DNA of 64,000 nucleotides, from positions 1-64,000 of the forward strand of contig NZ_FOLQ01000015.1 in NCBI RefSeq assembly GCF_900112365.1, given 5' to 3'. Positions 35,789 through 45,430 of this stretch are shown here, piece by piece. Position numbers and translations under genes: made by a program. Source of the stretch: Spirosoma endophyticum. GTDB taxonomy: Bacteria > Bacteroidota > Bacteroidia > Cytophagales > Spirosomataceae. The notes beneath the pieces were generated by a model that was not told where the DNA came from, searched no databases, and saw only the letters and a list, made by a program, of their open reading frames with translations. Each line of letters starts with the position of its first letter. The stretch's first letter is position 1.

Positions 35789-36871
35789 TTAAAAAATACT
35801 GTTACCACGCTTAACCTTAAACAAAGGGATGAAACCTCCACCTAAATACCAAAAAACAAGTGGGGTATTATTAGGAACATTTCTCCAAGTAAAGCATAAT
35901 GTGCCAAATCCAAAATTTTTATGTGATGGAAGCGAAAAACCTAGAGTACGCATATTAGATACATTTACAGCAGAAGCATTTAAAATCTCTATTCCTTTTT
36001 TTAAAAATGCATTTTCAACTGTAGATCTATTTTCGCTATTCGTGAAAAGAGATTCATTATTCGGGGTTCCAACTGTACGATAAAATTCATCCACGCTAGT
36101 ACCATAGCCCTTGCTTTTGGTATATTCATCAACTAGTTGCATTACTTTATTCTTATAAATGTGAACTATCTCAGGCTGGTTAGCTTCAAGAGGCCAAATA
36201 ATGTCTAGAGTTGAATCTGGATTATTATGTACATCTAATTCATAATACATACAGTGCTTGTTGGATATATCCTGAGAGATATTATGTTTCATTTCTGCTT
36301 TCTTCTTGTAATAATTTTTAACATGTATAAACATATATGCAATTACAAGAATAGTAGAATTATCTGACACTGCTTGTTTATTGCTTTTACCCGCAGAAAA
36401 CTCTATTTCAGACCAATCTTTTATATTCCTTACTAACGTGTTACCTGTACACAATATATCATCTATATAAATAGAATATTTCTTTGACACTGTACCACAA
36501 TCGGTAAGTTCCATATTATATGTTTCAAATATAAAGTCGTTAAAAAGCTGTAACATTATCTTTTGGCTTTTCCCTTCGGCTTGTAAATCCAAAAATGTAG
36601 AATTTCTTAAAAATTCTACGGGAGAATCGCATTTAAAATGCTTTGTTAATTCTTCAACAATAGATTTTAAGAATTCTTTCATCTTATTTTTTGAACAGTA
36701 TCTTTTTACAAATATTTGCTGCAATTCTTGGAGGATTATCAATCGATCAACTTCATCAAACTGATTAATCCAACTCTGAATTCCATCTTTTGTAATTCTA
36801 ACTTCTATTGAATCTTCATCCGCACGATAATCTTCTAATGTTTCGTAGATACTTTGTATTAACTCTTCCAT
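35789..36871 (-). CDS. Phosphoribosyltransferase-like protein (PRTase-CE-like)
   Basis: The protein has 360 residues. The PRPP-binding loop is at about 133-146: YSIYIDDILCTGNTLVRNI, with the two Asp and the TGNT of type I PRTases. The N-terminal 90 residues are helical (LIILQELQQIFVKRY), and the C-terminal half (from FYRTVGTPNNESLFT) is unlike metabolic PRTases. Aravind and colleagues described PRTase-CE proteins in conflict systems; this matches that description in outline. Paired with NADAR, it probably makes or senses a ribosylated nucleotide during infection. Confidence 0.68.
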   Translation of the reverse strand: MEELIQSIYETLEDYRADEDSIEVRITKDGIQSWINQFDEVDRLIILQELQQIFVKRYCSKNKMKEFLKSIVEELTKHFKCDSPVEFLRNSTFLDLQAEGKSQKIMLQLFNDFIFETYNMELTDCGTVSKKYSIYIDDILCTGNTLVRNIKDWSEIEFSAGKSNKQAVSDNSTILVIAYMFIHVKNYYKKKAEMKHNISQDISNKHCMYYELDVHNNPDSTLDIIWPLEANQPEIVHIYKNKVMQLVDEYTKSKGYGTSVDEFYRTVGTPNNESLFTNSENRSTVENAFLKKGIEILNASAVNVSNMRTLGFSLPSHKNFGFGTLCFTWRNVPNNTPLVFWYLGGGFIPLFKVKRGNSIF

Positions 36872-36935
36872 TTTATATGTGGTTATTTAAGCGACAAAGC
36901 ATTCAGAAGAATATGCATACTCACCTTGGGTATTG

Positions 36936-37589
36936 CTACGTAGGCCATCCATCTAATCGTTTGACACTCATGGCCAAAAATGCCTGACCACGTCGGGTAC
37001 GGTAGCCCATTTGATTCAACCGATCAGCGATGGCCCTATATGTTAAACCCTCTTTGCGATATAGACGAATCAACTCCGCAGCTTGCCGATTAGCTAAATT
37101 ATCCTCAGCATTAGTCTGGCGGATGACTAAACCTCGATGAGTCACTTCGGGGGTAATGTTAGGCATACCTAGCTTGTGTCCCTGAGCTTTCTTAGCGGCT
37201 AAGGCAGCTCGGGTCCGTTCACTGATCAGCTCCCGTTCATGTTGAGCTAATACAGCCATGATGCCTACGGTAAGGGTGTTGGCATCGGGAATATCACAAG
37301 CCACAAAGTCGACTTCTGAGTTACGCAAGGAGAAGATGAAAGACACATTCCGACTGAGTCGGTCTAGCTTTGCAATAAGTAAGCGCGCTTTATGCTGTTT
37401 GGCATGAGTGATGGCTGCGGCCAGTTGAGGTCGATCAGCTCGCTTTCCCGATTCGACTTCAACAAACTCATCGAGTAAGACATCGCCCACTTTTAGAAAT
37501 CGTTGAACAATGTCCTGCTGGGCCGAAAGCCCTAATCCACTTTTGCCTTGGCTAGCTGTCGAGACTCGGTAGTAAGGAACGTACTTCAT
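36936..37589 (-). CDS. Serine recombinase / resolvase
   Basis: The protein has 217 residues. The catalytic domain begins MKYVPYYRVSTASQGKSGLG, with the nucleophile Ser10 in YRVSTASQ. LLIAKLDRLSRN carries the conserved Arg residues and ELISERTRAALAAKKAQGHK is the long E helix. The C-terminal HTH is AELIRLYRKEGLTYRAIADR. Such enzymes resolve plasmid multimers or transposon cointegrates. A 38-bp inverted repeat 125 bases upstream may be its site. The gene is likely part of plasmid stability. Confidence 0.85.
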   Translation of the reverse strand: MKYVPYYRVSTASQGKSGLGLSAQQDIVQRFLKVGDVLLDEFVEVESGKRADRPQLAAAITHAKQHKARLLIAKLDRLSRNVSFIFSLRNSEVDFVACDIPDANTLTVGIMAVLAQHERELISERTRAALAAKKAQGHKLGMPNITPEVTHRGLVIRQTNAEDNLANRQAAELIRLYRKEGLTYRAIADRLNQMGYRTRRGQAFLAMSVKRLDGWPT

Positions 37590-37713
37590 TCGATTTTATA
37601 CGTATATAGATAAGCGTTGAAAAGGGGATAAAAACTATAAATTTCTATTCCCTTTCCCATAAGATTTCCTTTTGCAAGTGTTCCACGGTCAAATATAGGA
37701 AAAATCGGGCACT

Positions 37714-37751
37714 TGTAACATTTTCACAACGTGTGTTGTGAAAATGTTACA
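37714..37751. repeat. 38-bp inverted repeat next to the resolvase gene
   Basis: TGTAACATTTTCACAAC and its exact complement (17-bp arms) surround GTGT. There is no T-run. The size and position suit a recombinase crossover or operator site. Confidence 0.6.
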
Positions 37752-37826
37752 AAACTAATAAGTTGGCTATTGGCTCAACATAAGTTACTTATCGGCTTAA
37801 ATATCTGGAAGTACATTTTTGGGGAA

Positions 37827-37940
37827 TTATTTTAGCCATTTCTTTAAACCTACAACAATATGCAGAGCTCGTTTAACATCGTTCCAATAATACCCAGTGA
37901 CGTGACAGTTGAAAAGCGCCGGGTGGCTATGGCTGGTGTC
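37827..37940 (-). pseudogene. Remnant related to the small gene at 17204-17402
   Basis: The frame reads HPALFNCHVTGYYWNDVKRA, then LHIVVGLKKWLK and a stop at 37827. It shares the (L/Y)YW(E/N)DV(Q/K)RALH motif with the 17.3-kb remnant. No start codon is evident. Confidence 0.4.
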
Positions 37941-38138
37941 ATCACAGATGTTTGAAAATTCACCAACGGATTTTAACCCGCTTTTTCTGGGTCTTAACTG
38001 GAGTAGGCTGGGAGAAATTGATCAGATACATTTTTCGTATCGACATACGAAAAAACCGTTAAAACACCCTTTTTTATCAAAAAAGCATTTGTCTATTTTA
38101 GGGGTGATTGTTAAAAGTTTGATGTAAAGCGTTTTAAT

Positions 38139-39650
38139 ATGCCTTTTAGTAATAAAAATAGCCTAATTGTTAAAACACGTCAGGTAATAACATCAGAGAG
38201 TTTTCGGGATACCGCAGCTGAAATGATTTTTGCGCCTGATTTACTCAATGACTTTATAAGCCAAGGCATTGCGTTGAAATCAATAGCAAGATATCGTGCG
38301 AGCCATGAATCTGCAATACATTTAAATGCTATACCAACCGTTGACTCAGAACTCTATAAATATTATAAAGTAGACGGGCCAGAAGAAAGGCTGTTCGAAC
38401 TAAAGAATCGGCTGAATGCAATGGATGTGGTTGAAGCTGCTTATATAAAGCCTCCTGCAGTACCTGCTCTAATGAGGTTGAATAATATGCAACCAACCAA
38501 TTTTTCAGCGTTATCAGTTGCTACTGGAAATTTTAGAAATCGTCAAAATTATTTGGATGGCTCACCTATAGGCATTAATGTTCAGAATGCTTGGAATTTA
38601 CCTGGTGGAAAGGGAACAGGAGTAAACATTATAGATATAGAAAGGTCCTGGCGCTTTACTCACGAGGATTTGCGCTCAAATCAGGGGGGTATAATAGCCG
38701 GACCTAATTTTGATGATGATGATCATGGTACCGCCGTTTTAGGTGTATGTAGTGGTGATGATAATGGATTTGGTATAGTAGGCATTAGTCCCGAGGCTAA
38801 TGTTAGCGCCATTTCAATCATAGACGAATTTGATACCTCGCAGGCTATTAGGATGGCCGCAGATAAACTGAATAAAGGTGATATTATTTTGATTGAAGTC
38901 CACCGAAGTGGGCCATTAAGTGATCTTGGCATCGACCAGTTTGGCTATATTGGTATTGAATGGTGGCCAGACGATCTGGCCGCTATTCAATATGCTGTGC
39001 AGAAAGGAATCATTGTAGTTGAAGCAGCCGGAAATGGGGGACAGGACCTTGACAATGCGATATATAATATACGCCCACTCAATGATCATGATCGGGGACC
39101 ATTTCCACCGGATTGGCGGAATCCCTTTAATATGACAAATAGACAATCAGGGGCTGTCCTGGTTGGAGCAGGATTACCTCCCATAGGTACGCATGGCCGA
39201 ACGAATGATACTGGTTATGGTGACGCATACCAGGATAGAGGCCGGTGCTTTTTTTCAAACTTTGGAGCCAGAGTTGATGTACAGGGATGGGGTTGGGAAG
39301 TTACTACTACAGGGTATGGAGACTTACAAGGAGGAAATGATAAAGATCTCTGGTATACCGATCAGTTTGGTGGAACTTCAAGTGCCTCACCAGTAATTGT
39401 CGGTGTTTTAGCTTGTTTGCAGGGTATATTAAAAGCAAGAGGAAGTGCACTACTCACTTCGCAACAAGCCATACAGCTGTTAAGAAACTCAGGCTCTCCT
39501 CAACAGGATGCACCTGGCTTTAATTTCATACCGGATATGGCCGGCAGCGGTTATCCTCAACAGCATCCGCCTAAACCACGTACGCAAAGAATTGGCAATC
39601 GACCAAACCTTCAGCAATTAATAGCTCAGCTTCATTCATTCGTTTCTTAA
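38139..39650 (+). CDS. Subtilisin-like serine protease (S8 family)
   Basis: The protein has 503 residues. The catalytic triad is visible: D166 in VNIIDIERSW, H196 in DDHGTAVLG, S414 in FGGTSSASP. The oxyanion Asn is N299 in VEAAGNGG. Residues 60-105 (YKYYKVDGPEERLFELKNRL) resemble an I9-type propeptide. There is no signal peptide, so it is probably cytoplasmic or exported with help. It is first of three plus-strand genes with an 11-base gap to the next, making a subtilase/coiled-coil/patatin cassette. Family knowledge: subtilases occur in several defence and toxin-processing systems. Confidence 0.85.
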   Translation: MPFSNKNSLIVKTRQVITSESFRDTAAEMIFAPDLLNDFISQGIALKSIARYRASHESAIHLNAIPTVDSELYKYYKVDGPEERLFELKNRLNAMDVVEAAYIKPPAVPALMRLNNMQPTNFSALSVATGNFRNRQNYLDGSPIGINVQNAWNLPGGKGTGVNIIDIERSWRFTHEDLRSNQGGIIAGPNFDDDDHGTAVLGVCSGDDNGFGIVGISPEANVSAISIIDEFDTSQAIRMAADKLNKGDIILIEVHRSGPLSDLGIDQFGYIGIEWWPDDLAAIQYAVQKGIIVVEAAGNGGQDLDNAIYNIRPLNDHDRGPFPPDWRNPFNMTNRQSGAVLVGAGLPPIGTHGRTNDTGYGDAYQDRGRCFFSNFGARVDVQGWGWEVTTTGYGDLQGGNDKDLWYTDQFGGTSSASPVIVGVLACLQGILKARGSALLTSQQAIQLLRNSGSPQQDAPGFNFIPDMAGSGYPQQHPPKPRTQRIGNRPNLQQLIAQLHSFVS

Positions 39651-39661
39651 ACCATTAGAAT

Positions 39662-41215
39662 ATGAAAAACTACATCCTATTACTGGTTTTGATTTTAGTA
39701 CTGAAAGTTATTTCTACTGCTAATGCTCAAACGAATGCAACTGTAAATTTTTTGGCGATTAATAGCGCTGAATTACAACAAACTTTCTCTTACAAAGAGA
39801 AGGTAAGGGTTCAGATCACAAATATTAATCGATTTATTTATAAGGTTACAGAAGAGAAGACAGAAACAGATTTTAATGTTACAGTTCCTTCAATCTTATC
39901 CGCAATAAAACTGCCATCATTTCTTACAACTCAATTACCTAATGCGGCAACACCCAATGCCAACCCAAAATTTGTAAACGCAACTAAGACAGCTGCTCAA
40001 TTGCAGGCAGATTTCGATAAAGATTTGCAGGTTTTAATCAAAGCACATAGTGTAATAAATAAAGCGATCGAAAAACATAATAACGCTGTTCAGTTAAGCA
40101 AAGATTGTAATGCCACATTTGCAGTTATTGAAAGTAATGTTAAAGGTGAATTATTTCCCTTTCTTGGTGGTAACAATACAATTCCTGACTTAGCCACTAC
40201 GATGAGCAGATTAGTAGAGGGGAAAGCCGAGCTTGTTAATAAGATTGGAGATGAGATAGAAGAGATATTAAAGGCTTGGGAAAAACAATCATTAATTGAA
40301 TTTAGAAGCAGTGTAATTACTGACGATGATCTACTTGCACGATATAATAATGATTTAGATATATTGAAGGGGAAATTACAAACAGCTAATCGGGCAGATA
40401 TAAATACAATTCGAAGCAATATTATTGTAAAAGAAAAGCAGATAAGAGACCAGTCAAGGATAATCAAGCAAAATGAAGATGATTTTCAAGGCACTAACAA
40501 AGCGAATGAAGCCATTCTCGAAAAAGTAAAATCAATAATGGCTGAAATCAATAAATACAAAGAAGATGGTAATTTTTTCAAACTGGTTGATGATATAAGA
40601 AAGGTGAATGTATCAAATTACACCTATTATTCTGAGACAGTTGTCATGAAAAAAGATGAATATAAATTTAATATAAGTGCAACAGCAGATGGCCCACTGG
40701 TGTGTAATAAACCGAATGAACAAAAGCTAGAAGTTGTACTCAGAACAAAAGGCGGGGTGAAGTTAGATTTTAGCACCGGAGCATTCTACATGGTGGGTAA
40801 CAACGATTTCCTCGGTGAAAGTTATTATTATAAACCTATAAGTGAAACGGAATCCTCTATTGCTACATCTGAGAAAGGAAAAGGAGGATTGTTAGGCATA
40901 GGAGCACTTATGCACATTTACAAACGATCTCCAGCTAATTTTAAAGTAGGGCTCGCAGTAGGGGTAAGTAGTACCGTTAGCTTTGATGCGTTGAATTTGC
41001 ATCTAGGGCCAAGTTTTATTTTTGGAGATAAAGATCGATTTTGTTTTAGCCTGGGAATAACTGGCCGTGAAGCTGTATTGCTTAATACAGATTACCAAGT
41101 GGGTACAATTTATGATCCAAAATTACTTCCTGAAGCTGTACCTACTTATAAAGTATTTCCCAAGTTTGGTTGTTTCTTTTCCTTAACATATAGTGTTTCT
41201 CGTTTTAATAAATGA
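39662..41215 (+). CDS. Secreted coiled-coil protein with an outer-membrane-like C-terminus
   Basis: The protein has 517 residues. The signal peptide is MKNYILLLVLILVLKVISTA with NAQ before a likely cut near residue 23. Long helices at about 190-290 (KAELVNKIGDEIEEILKAWE, INTIRSNIIVKEKQIRDQ) predict a coiled-coil. From about 395 on, short strands with glycine turns (VGLAVGVSSTVSFDALNLHL, FCFSLGITGREAVL) look like a small beta-barrel or sheet. No family recognised. It is probably in the periplasm or outer membrane, between the subtilase and the patatin-like protein. Confidence 0.6.
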   Translation: MKNYILLLVLILVLKVISTANAQTNATVNFLAINSAELQQTFSYKEKVRVQITNINRFIYKVTEEKTETDFNVTVPSILSAIKLPSFLTTQLPNAATPNANPKFVNATKTAAQLQADFDKDLQVLIKAHSVINKAIEKHNNAVQLSKDCNATFAVIESNVKGELFPFLGGNNTIPDLATTMSRLVEGKAELVNKIGDEIEEILKAWEKQSLIEFRSSVITDDDLLARYNNDLDILKGKLQTANRADINTIRSNIIVKEKQIRDQSRIIKQNEDDFQGTNKANEAILEKVKSIMAEINKYKEDGNFFKLVDDIRKVNVSNYTYYSETVVMKKDEYKFNISATADGPLVCNKPNEQKLEVVLRTKGGVKLDFSTGAFYMVGNNDFLGESYYYKPISETESSIATSEKGKGGLLGIGALMHIYKRSPANFKVGLAVGVSSTVSFDALNLHLGPSFIFGDKDRFCFSLGITGREAVLLNTDYQVGTIYDPKLLPEAVPTYKVFPKFGCFFSLTYSVSRFNK

Positions 41216-41228
41216 TTTCATTTTGAAT

Positions 41229-43700
41229 ATGGATAAGTTAGCAAATATTCCTTTTATAATTAAGGCTGCATTTATTGGGTTAGCTATTTTCGGGCTAATA
41301 AAAATAGGCTTCGGAATTTGGCTAAGTATACAAATTAGCTCTTTTGTACGAACTTTTTCTGCAATGCCATATATTTCAAAAGATAGGATAATTAAGGTAT
41401 TATTCAAGGTGATAATATTAAATTGGTATATTTTGTTTATTTTAATTTTGTTTTGGGTAGTTTTATTTAAAATTGATATTGGAAAAGATCTCATTGAAGA
41501 TTACTTAAGTAATATAATATATTTTCACTTCAACGCTCGCTTTTTTTCGCTTTGGTCTTTATTTATATGTATCCTATCAGTTTGCTTAGCTATCTGGCTT
41601 ATCCCCTTTTTCCTGTTTACAGTAAAGCAAAGAAAAAATACAATACGTGATTCCATGAATTTTTACATAGGCACTAAATTATTAGCTTTTCTATCCATAG
41701 CCCCATTTTATATAATAGCAAATGCTTTTTTTAAGCATTTTTTTAAGCAATATACTTATGGTCCAAAGACAATTCATTACATTATTTTAAATATTATAGT
41801 AATTACAGTATTTATTTTTGCTAATCGCTTAATAAATAGTTTACTGAAATATTTTCCTTTATACAAAAGAACTGAATCGAGTTTGAATATTATATTTAAA
41901 AATAGATATATTAATATTTTGCTTTATATTTTCTTTTGGGTAATGTTTATTATAATTATTACATCTATTATTATTAATGAAAAAAATGCAGATTATGTAG
42001 TGTCACTGTTTTTATTTATAAGCAGCGCAATTTCTTTTCGTCTTCTATTCTTTACGGACGAATCAAGAGACACTAAAGAAGAAATCGAATTAAACGTAAA
42101 AGAGATGCTTAGTTTAAAAAATACAATAGAAAATCGTAGGTTATATTTGACAATATTTGGATTAGTTTTTCTGATCAACTTTTATTATTATAGTGTCCCA
42201 TCACTTACTGCTACCAATAGCTTATATATTATATTGTCTATTTTTAGTTTGTATATATTTTATCTTGATTTTTTTAGACGCCTTTATCAAACAGAGGTTC
42301 GTTGGAAACAACTAGTATCAATTTTTGCTTTTGTTACTTTTTTTTGGGCTCCATTTCTAGCTCCACCTGAACAATTCAAAGTGCCACTTCACAAATTTGA
42401 TAAAGTAGCTAATGTAGATACTTCTCAGTCTAAGTTGCCTTATCCTAATGCCAATAATTTAGAAGAAGCTCTTATCAATAGAATGTACTACGTTAACAAT
42501 CAAGACAGCAGTGAATTGGACAGTGGTAGATATGCATATATAGTATGTGGCATGGGTGGAGGAAGCAGAGCCGGTTATTTTACAAGTTATTTTTTACAAA
42601 AAGTCGATAAATTATATCCTAATATATGGGAACAAACAATTTGTTATAGTACAGTCTCAGGCAGTTCACCAGGTATATATCATTACTTAACGGCTAAAAG
42701 AAAAAATAAAACAACGGTGAATTTGATAGATAGTATTTACTCACAAAACTATAATTCAAGTGGAATATTTGGTTTGCTTTTAGGAGATCCTTTTGAGGCT
42801 TTGATTGGTGGCTCGATTGGAATTATTAAACAAGCACTCAGATCTACAAATAGTAAACCTAAATATTATGATCGTAATTATAGGATAAAATTAGAGTATG
42901 ACATCGCAATGAACAATGCCTTAATTGATGCTAATGATCCAACCAATCAACCGCAGTCTGATTGGAAAAAATACATAAAACGAACTTTTGGATATAAATC
43001 TAAAGACACAGTTCCTGAACTATTTAAAGCATCTTCTACAAGAATTTCACAAAAAGAACCTATTCATCTTATAAATACTTTTGAAATAAATTCTGGCAGA
43101 CGTACAGTTATATCTCCATTTGTTATAAAAGATAGTGCATATTTCCCTAATACAATTCTGCCTTTGCAAGAAAAAGCTTTTGATCCCCTTATTTTACAAA
43201 AGGATATTAGCTATCGTGATGCGGTTAATTTATCCGAACTTTTTCCTCTAGTAAGTGCGGCTTCTACTATAGGAGATAGTTCACCAAATCAGTTTGTTGA
43301 TGGCGGATATTTTGAGAACTATGGTTTGGCTACAGGAATGAATGTAGCCAATTTTTTAATTGAAAAAAATATTGTTTCTAAAGACCGTATAAAGATTGTG
43401 CTTATTAAAAATAGTTTGCAAATACCAGAAGATTCTGCTAAAAAAGGGCAGTTGGCCGCACCACTTATTGGTGTTATCAACGCCCCGTTCACTGGCCATG
43501 CTAATCATTTTCAAGAAGATGCTAGGAGAATATATGGTAAAAATAATTTTAAAATCTTTGACTTTAATTCGGATACAAACGGCCAAAGAGTTCCTCTCAC
43601 AAGAGCTTTAACAGGCAAACAAATTCAGATAATGAAAAAATATATAAATACTATAGACATTAGTTATTTCAAAGAGTCCCGAAAACCAAGAACACCATAA
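41229..43700 (+). CDS. Membrane-bound patatin-like phospholipase
   Basis: The protein has 823 residues from the ATG at 41229. The first 400 carry about ten hydrophobic helices. The C-terminal patatin domain has the oxyanion loop GMGGGSRAGYF, the nucleophile elbow STVSGSSPG (GxSxG), and the Asp of the Ser-Asp dyad in FVDGGYFENYG. Patatins hydrolyse membrane lipids and in CBASS act as effectors. Here the domain is joined to a multi-pass membrane part, so its substrate may be the inner membrane itself. DNA in this gene is notably A+T-rich. The start follows the previous stop by 13 bases. Confidence 0.78.
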   Translation: MDKLANIPFIIKAAFIGLAIFGLIKIGFGIWLSIQISSFVRTFSAMPYISKDRIIKVLFKVIILNWYILFILILFWVVLFKIDIGKDLIEDYLSNIIYFHFNARFFSLWSLFICILSVCLAIWLIPFFLFTVKQRKNTIRDSMNFYIGTKLLAFLSIAPFYIIANAFFKHFFKQYTYGPKTIHYIILNIIVITVFIFANRLINSLLKYFPLYKRTESSLNIIFKNRYINILLYIFFWVMFIIIITSIIINEKNADYVVSLFLFISSAISFRLLFFTDESRDTKEEIELNVKEMLSLKNTIENRRLYLTIFGLVFLINFYYYSVPSLTATNSLYIILSIFSLYIFYLDFFRRLYQTEVRWKQLVSIFAFVTFFWAPFLAPPEQFKVPLHKFDKVANVDTSQSKLPYPNANNLEEALINRMYYVNNQDSSELDSGRYAYIVCGMGGGSRAGYFTSYFLQKVDKLYPNIWEQTICYSTVSGSSPGIYHYLTAKRKNKTTVNLIDSIYSQNYNSSGIFGLLLGDPFEALIGGSIGIIKQALRSTNSKPKYYDRNYRIKLEYDIAMNNALIDANDPTNQPQSDWKKYIKRTFGYKSKDTVPELFKASSTRISQKEPIHLINTFEINSGRRTVISPFVIKDSAYFPNTILPLQEKAFDPLILQKDISYRDAVNLSELFPLVSAASTIGDSSPNQFVDGGYFENYGLATGMNVANFLIEKNIVSKDRIKIVLIKNSLQIPEDSAKKGQLAAPLIGVINAPFTGHANHFQEDARRIYGKNNFKIFDFNSDTNGQRVPLTRALTGKQIQIMKKYINTIDISYFKESRKPRTP

Positions 43701-44405
43701 TTGATGCGCGAATAATCTATAATGTTTTTAAGAGGCAGTTTTGGCTTTCTATAGGGCTAGGCTTTTCTTTGAATTAATGGATCTAGGAACAACTTCACTA
43801 ATCAATAACAGTTTCTATAGTTGAAATGAACTCTACTTAGCGTTATAAGTTCAAATACGTTATTTGACTTACATGTCAGGAATATCAACTATATCGAAGT
43901 TATGTCAACCCTAGCTTCTTGCGTTTTCTGAATAGGTGCTGGTATACTGGATAAAAAATCTGGTCCAGTTTTCGCTTCGATCTCATCAATACTCGTCCGA
44001 AATCTATACCATATGACCTCCCCCGCGGTATTATAGACACGTGAGTTAGTTTGTAAAGTAAGCTACTTCTTTTCGGCTGATTCGAAATCCTACCATTGCC
44101 TTGAGCCTTAATCATGGTTCAATGGTGCCTTCACAATCGGCTCACTTCCGGACGTGTCAACGACATAATCGTTCATTTAAAGGATCGATATGTTGAGTTT
44201 TTTGGACGCGCAAATTTCTTTAGTACAGCCAATTAACTTCTTTTTGTATATTCCAAAAAAATCGTTTACGAAAAGGCTACTTAAGCTAGATTTTTAAGAT
44301 TCTGTTGAAGCCTTAGCATTTAACCATTGTAGGTAGCGTAAGGCAATGGCTTCGTTTCTATTTTATATTCTAAGACGTGACTCACGTTACCTCCCGTATG
44401 TACGC
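43701..44405. other. Intergenic region with no recognised gene
   Basis: About 700 bases were read on both strands. Only short, low-quality frames exist (for example minus 43900-44115, basic and without motif). No repeats or hairpins of note were seen. Confidence 0.5.
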
Positions 44406-45392
44406 TCACAGGTCTAGTTCCGTTGATGCATTTTGAGTAATCACATCCCGCCGTCGATCATAGCGATCCAACATACTGGTTGTTTTGTGTTTGGTTTGAT
44501 TCTGAATCTTTCGATTATCAACACCGGAATCTTTGGCTATGGTGACAAAGGACGCCCGAAGTGAGTGAGCCGTGTAATTTTTGCCCGCCTGTTGAAACAT
44601 TCGTTTCGTCAGCAAATTGACATAATCGTCAGATAAGCGCTCCAATGTTGGGCGCTCCCCTTTTCGTATGCGGACAAACAGGGGACCTTCGGAGCGATTT
44701 ATAAAGGACAGCCACTCTTGATAAATTGTCAGTGGACAATAGGCGGCATTTTTCGCTTTGGCTACGTATTTCTCTTCCCGCTCCCCGGCCTGATTGGTTT
44801 TAGATCGGCTGATTTGAATGAGTAGGCCACTGGGTTTGACAGTTAGGTCCTCAAGATTGAGGGCGACCAATTCACTTCGCCGAAAGGCTCCCGTAAATCC
44901 CAGCACTAATAGCAATCGATCCCGGATGCCGGTCGGTGTGGCAGGTAATATCGTGAGGGCCTGTCGAAATTCCTCGAGGGTAAAATCTGGCGCTTCCTTC
45001 TGACGAACGCTCATCTTTTTCTTTACCCCTTTCATAAATACCTTAAACGGCTCCTGCGTCGTCGGTGAAAGATGCTGGTTGATCCTGTGGTATTTAGCGA
45101 TACTAGCCAGCCGACGTTGAATGGTGAAAAAAGCTTTTGATTCGGCTAAGTCTGTCACATATTCAGCCAGTGTCTGGGGGGTTGAGGGCAGTGCCTGGTA
45201 CTCTTTTTGGCCATACCAATCGAGGTAGTGCCCTAAATCCGATAGATAGGCTTTCTGCGAGTTGAGTGCCCCATAGAGGCCTGAATGGTAAAAATCACGT
45301 GCTTTTTGTTGTTGATCGGTTAAAGTAGTGAGGCCCTGTTGTGTAGTAGGGATGAGCGAATTGGAAGACGCAGGAGAACTATCGAGTTCCAT
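44406..45392 (-). CDS. Tyrosine recombinase / site-specific integrase
   Basis: The protein has 328 residues. The N-terminal SAM-like domain is at about 25-115 (YHSGLYGALNSQKAYLSDLG). The catalytic domain has TGAFRRSELVAL (Arg I), RSKTNQAGEREEKY (Lys), YTAHSLRASFVT (H-x-x-R), QTKHKTTSMLDRYDRR (His/Lys then the Tyr nucleophile in DRYD). All conserved residues are present. Such enzymes on plasmids resolve dimers or move cassettes. The Fic pair just upstream on the same strand may be part of its cargo. Confidence 0.88.
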   Translation of the reverse strand: MELDSSPASSNSLIPTTQQGLTTLTDQQQKARDFYHSGLYGALNSQKAYLSDLGHYLDWYGQKEYQALPSTPQTLAEYVTDLAESKAFFTIQRRLASIAKYHRINQHLSPTTQEPFKVFMKGVKKKMSVRQKEAPDFTLEEFRQALTILPATPTGIRDRLLLVLGFTGAFRRSELVALNLEDLTVKPSGLLIQISRSKTNQAGEREEKYVAKAKNAAYCPLTIYQEWLSFINRSEGPLFVRIRKGERPTLERLSDDYVNLLTKRMFQQAGKNYTAHSLRASFVTIAKDSGVDNRKIQNQTKHKTTSMLDRYDRRRDVITQNASTELDL

Positions 45393-45430
45393 AAAGTTAT
45401 CAGTTAGGGATTGGACCAGCTAGAACGCAT

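Larger units (their letters stand above)
37590..38138. other. Intergenic region between resolvase and subtilase, with repeat and remnant
   Basis: It contains a 38-bp inverted repeat (37714-37751) and a minus-strand remnant (37827-37940). The frame at 37909-38127 on the plus strand does not look coding. A probable promoter for the subtilase lies just upstream of 38139, with GTTTG near 38120, but the spacing is poor. Confidence 0.45.

Noticed and set aside
37909..38127. Plus-strand frame before the subtilase
   Set aside because: No coding character, and it occupies the promoter region of the subtilase gene.
40090..40467. Minus-strand frame opposite the secreted coiled-coil gene
   Set aside because: A mirror of the helical repeats on the other strand; no motif, and it lies inside a well-supported gene.
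43900..44115. Minus-strand frame of 71 codons
   Set aside because: Basic, no motif, no ribosome site, and the surrounding 700 bases show no coding signal.
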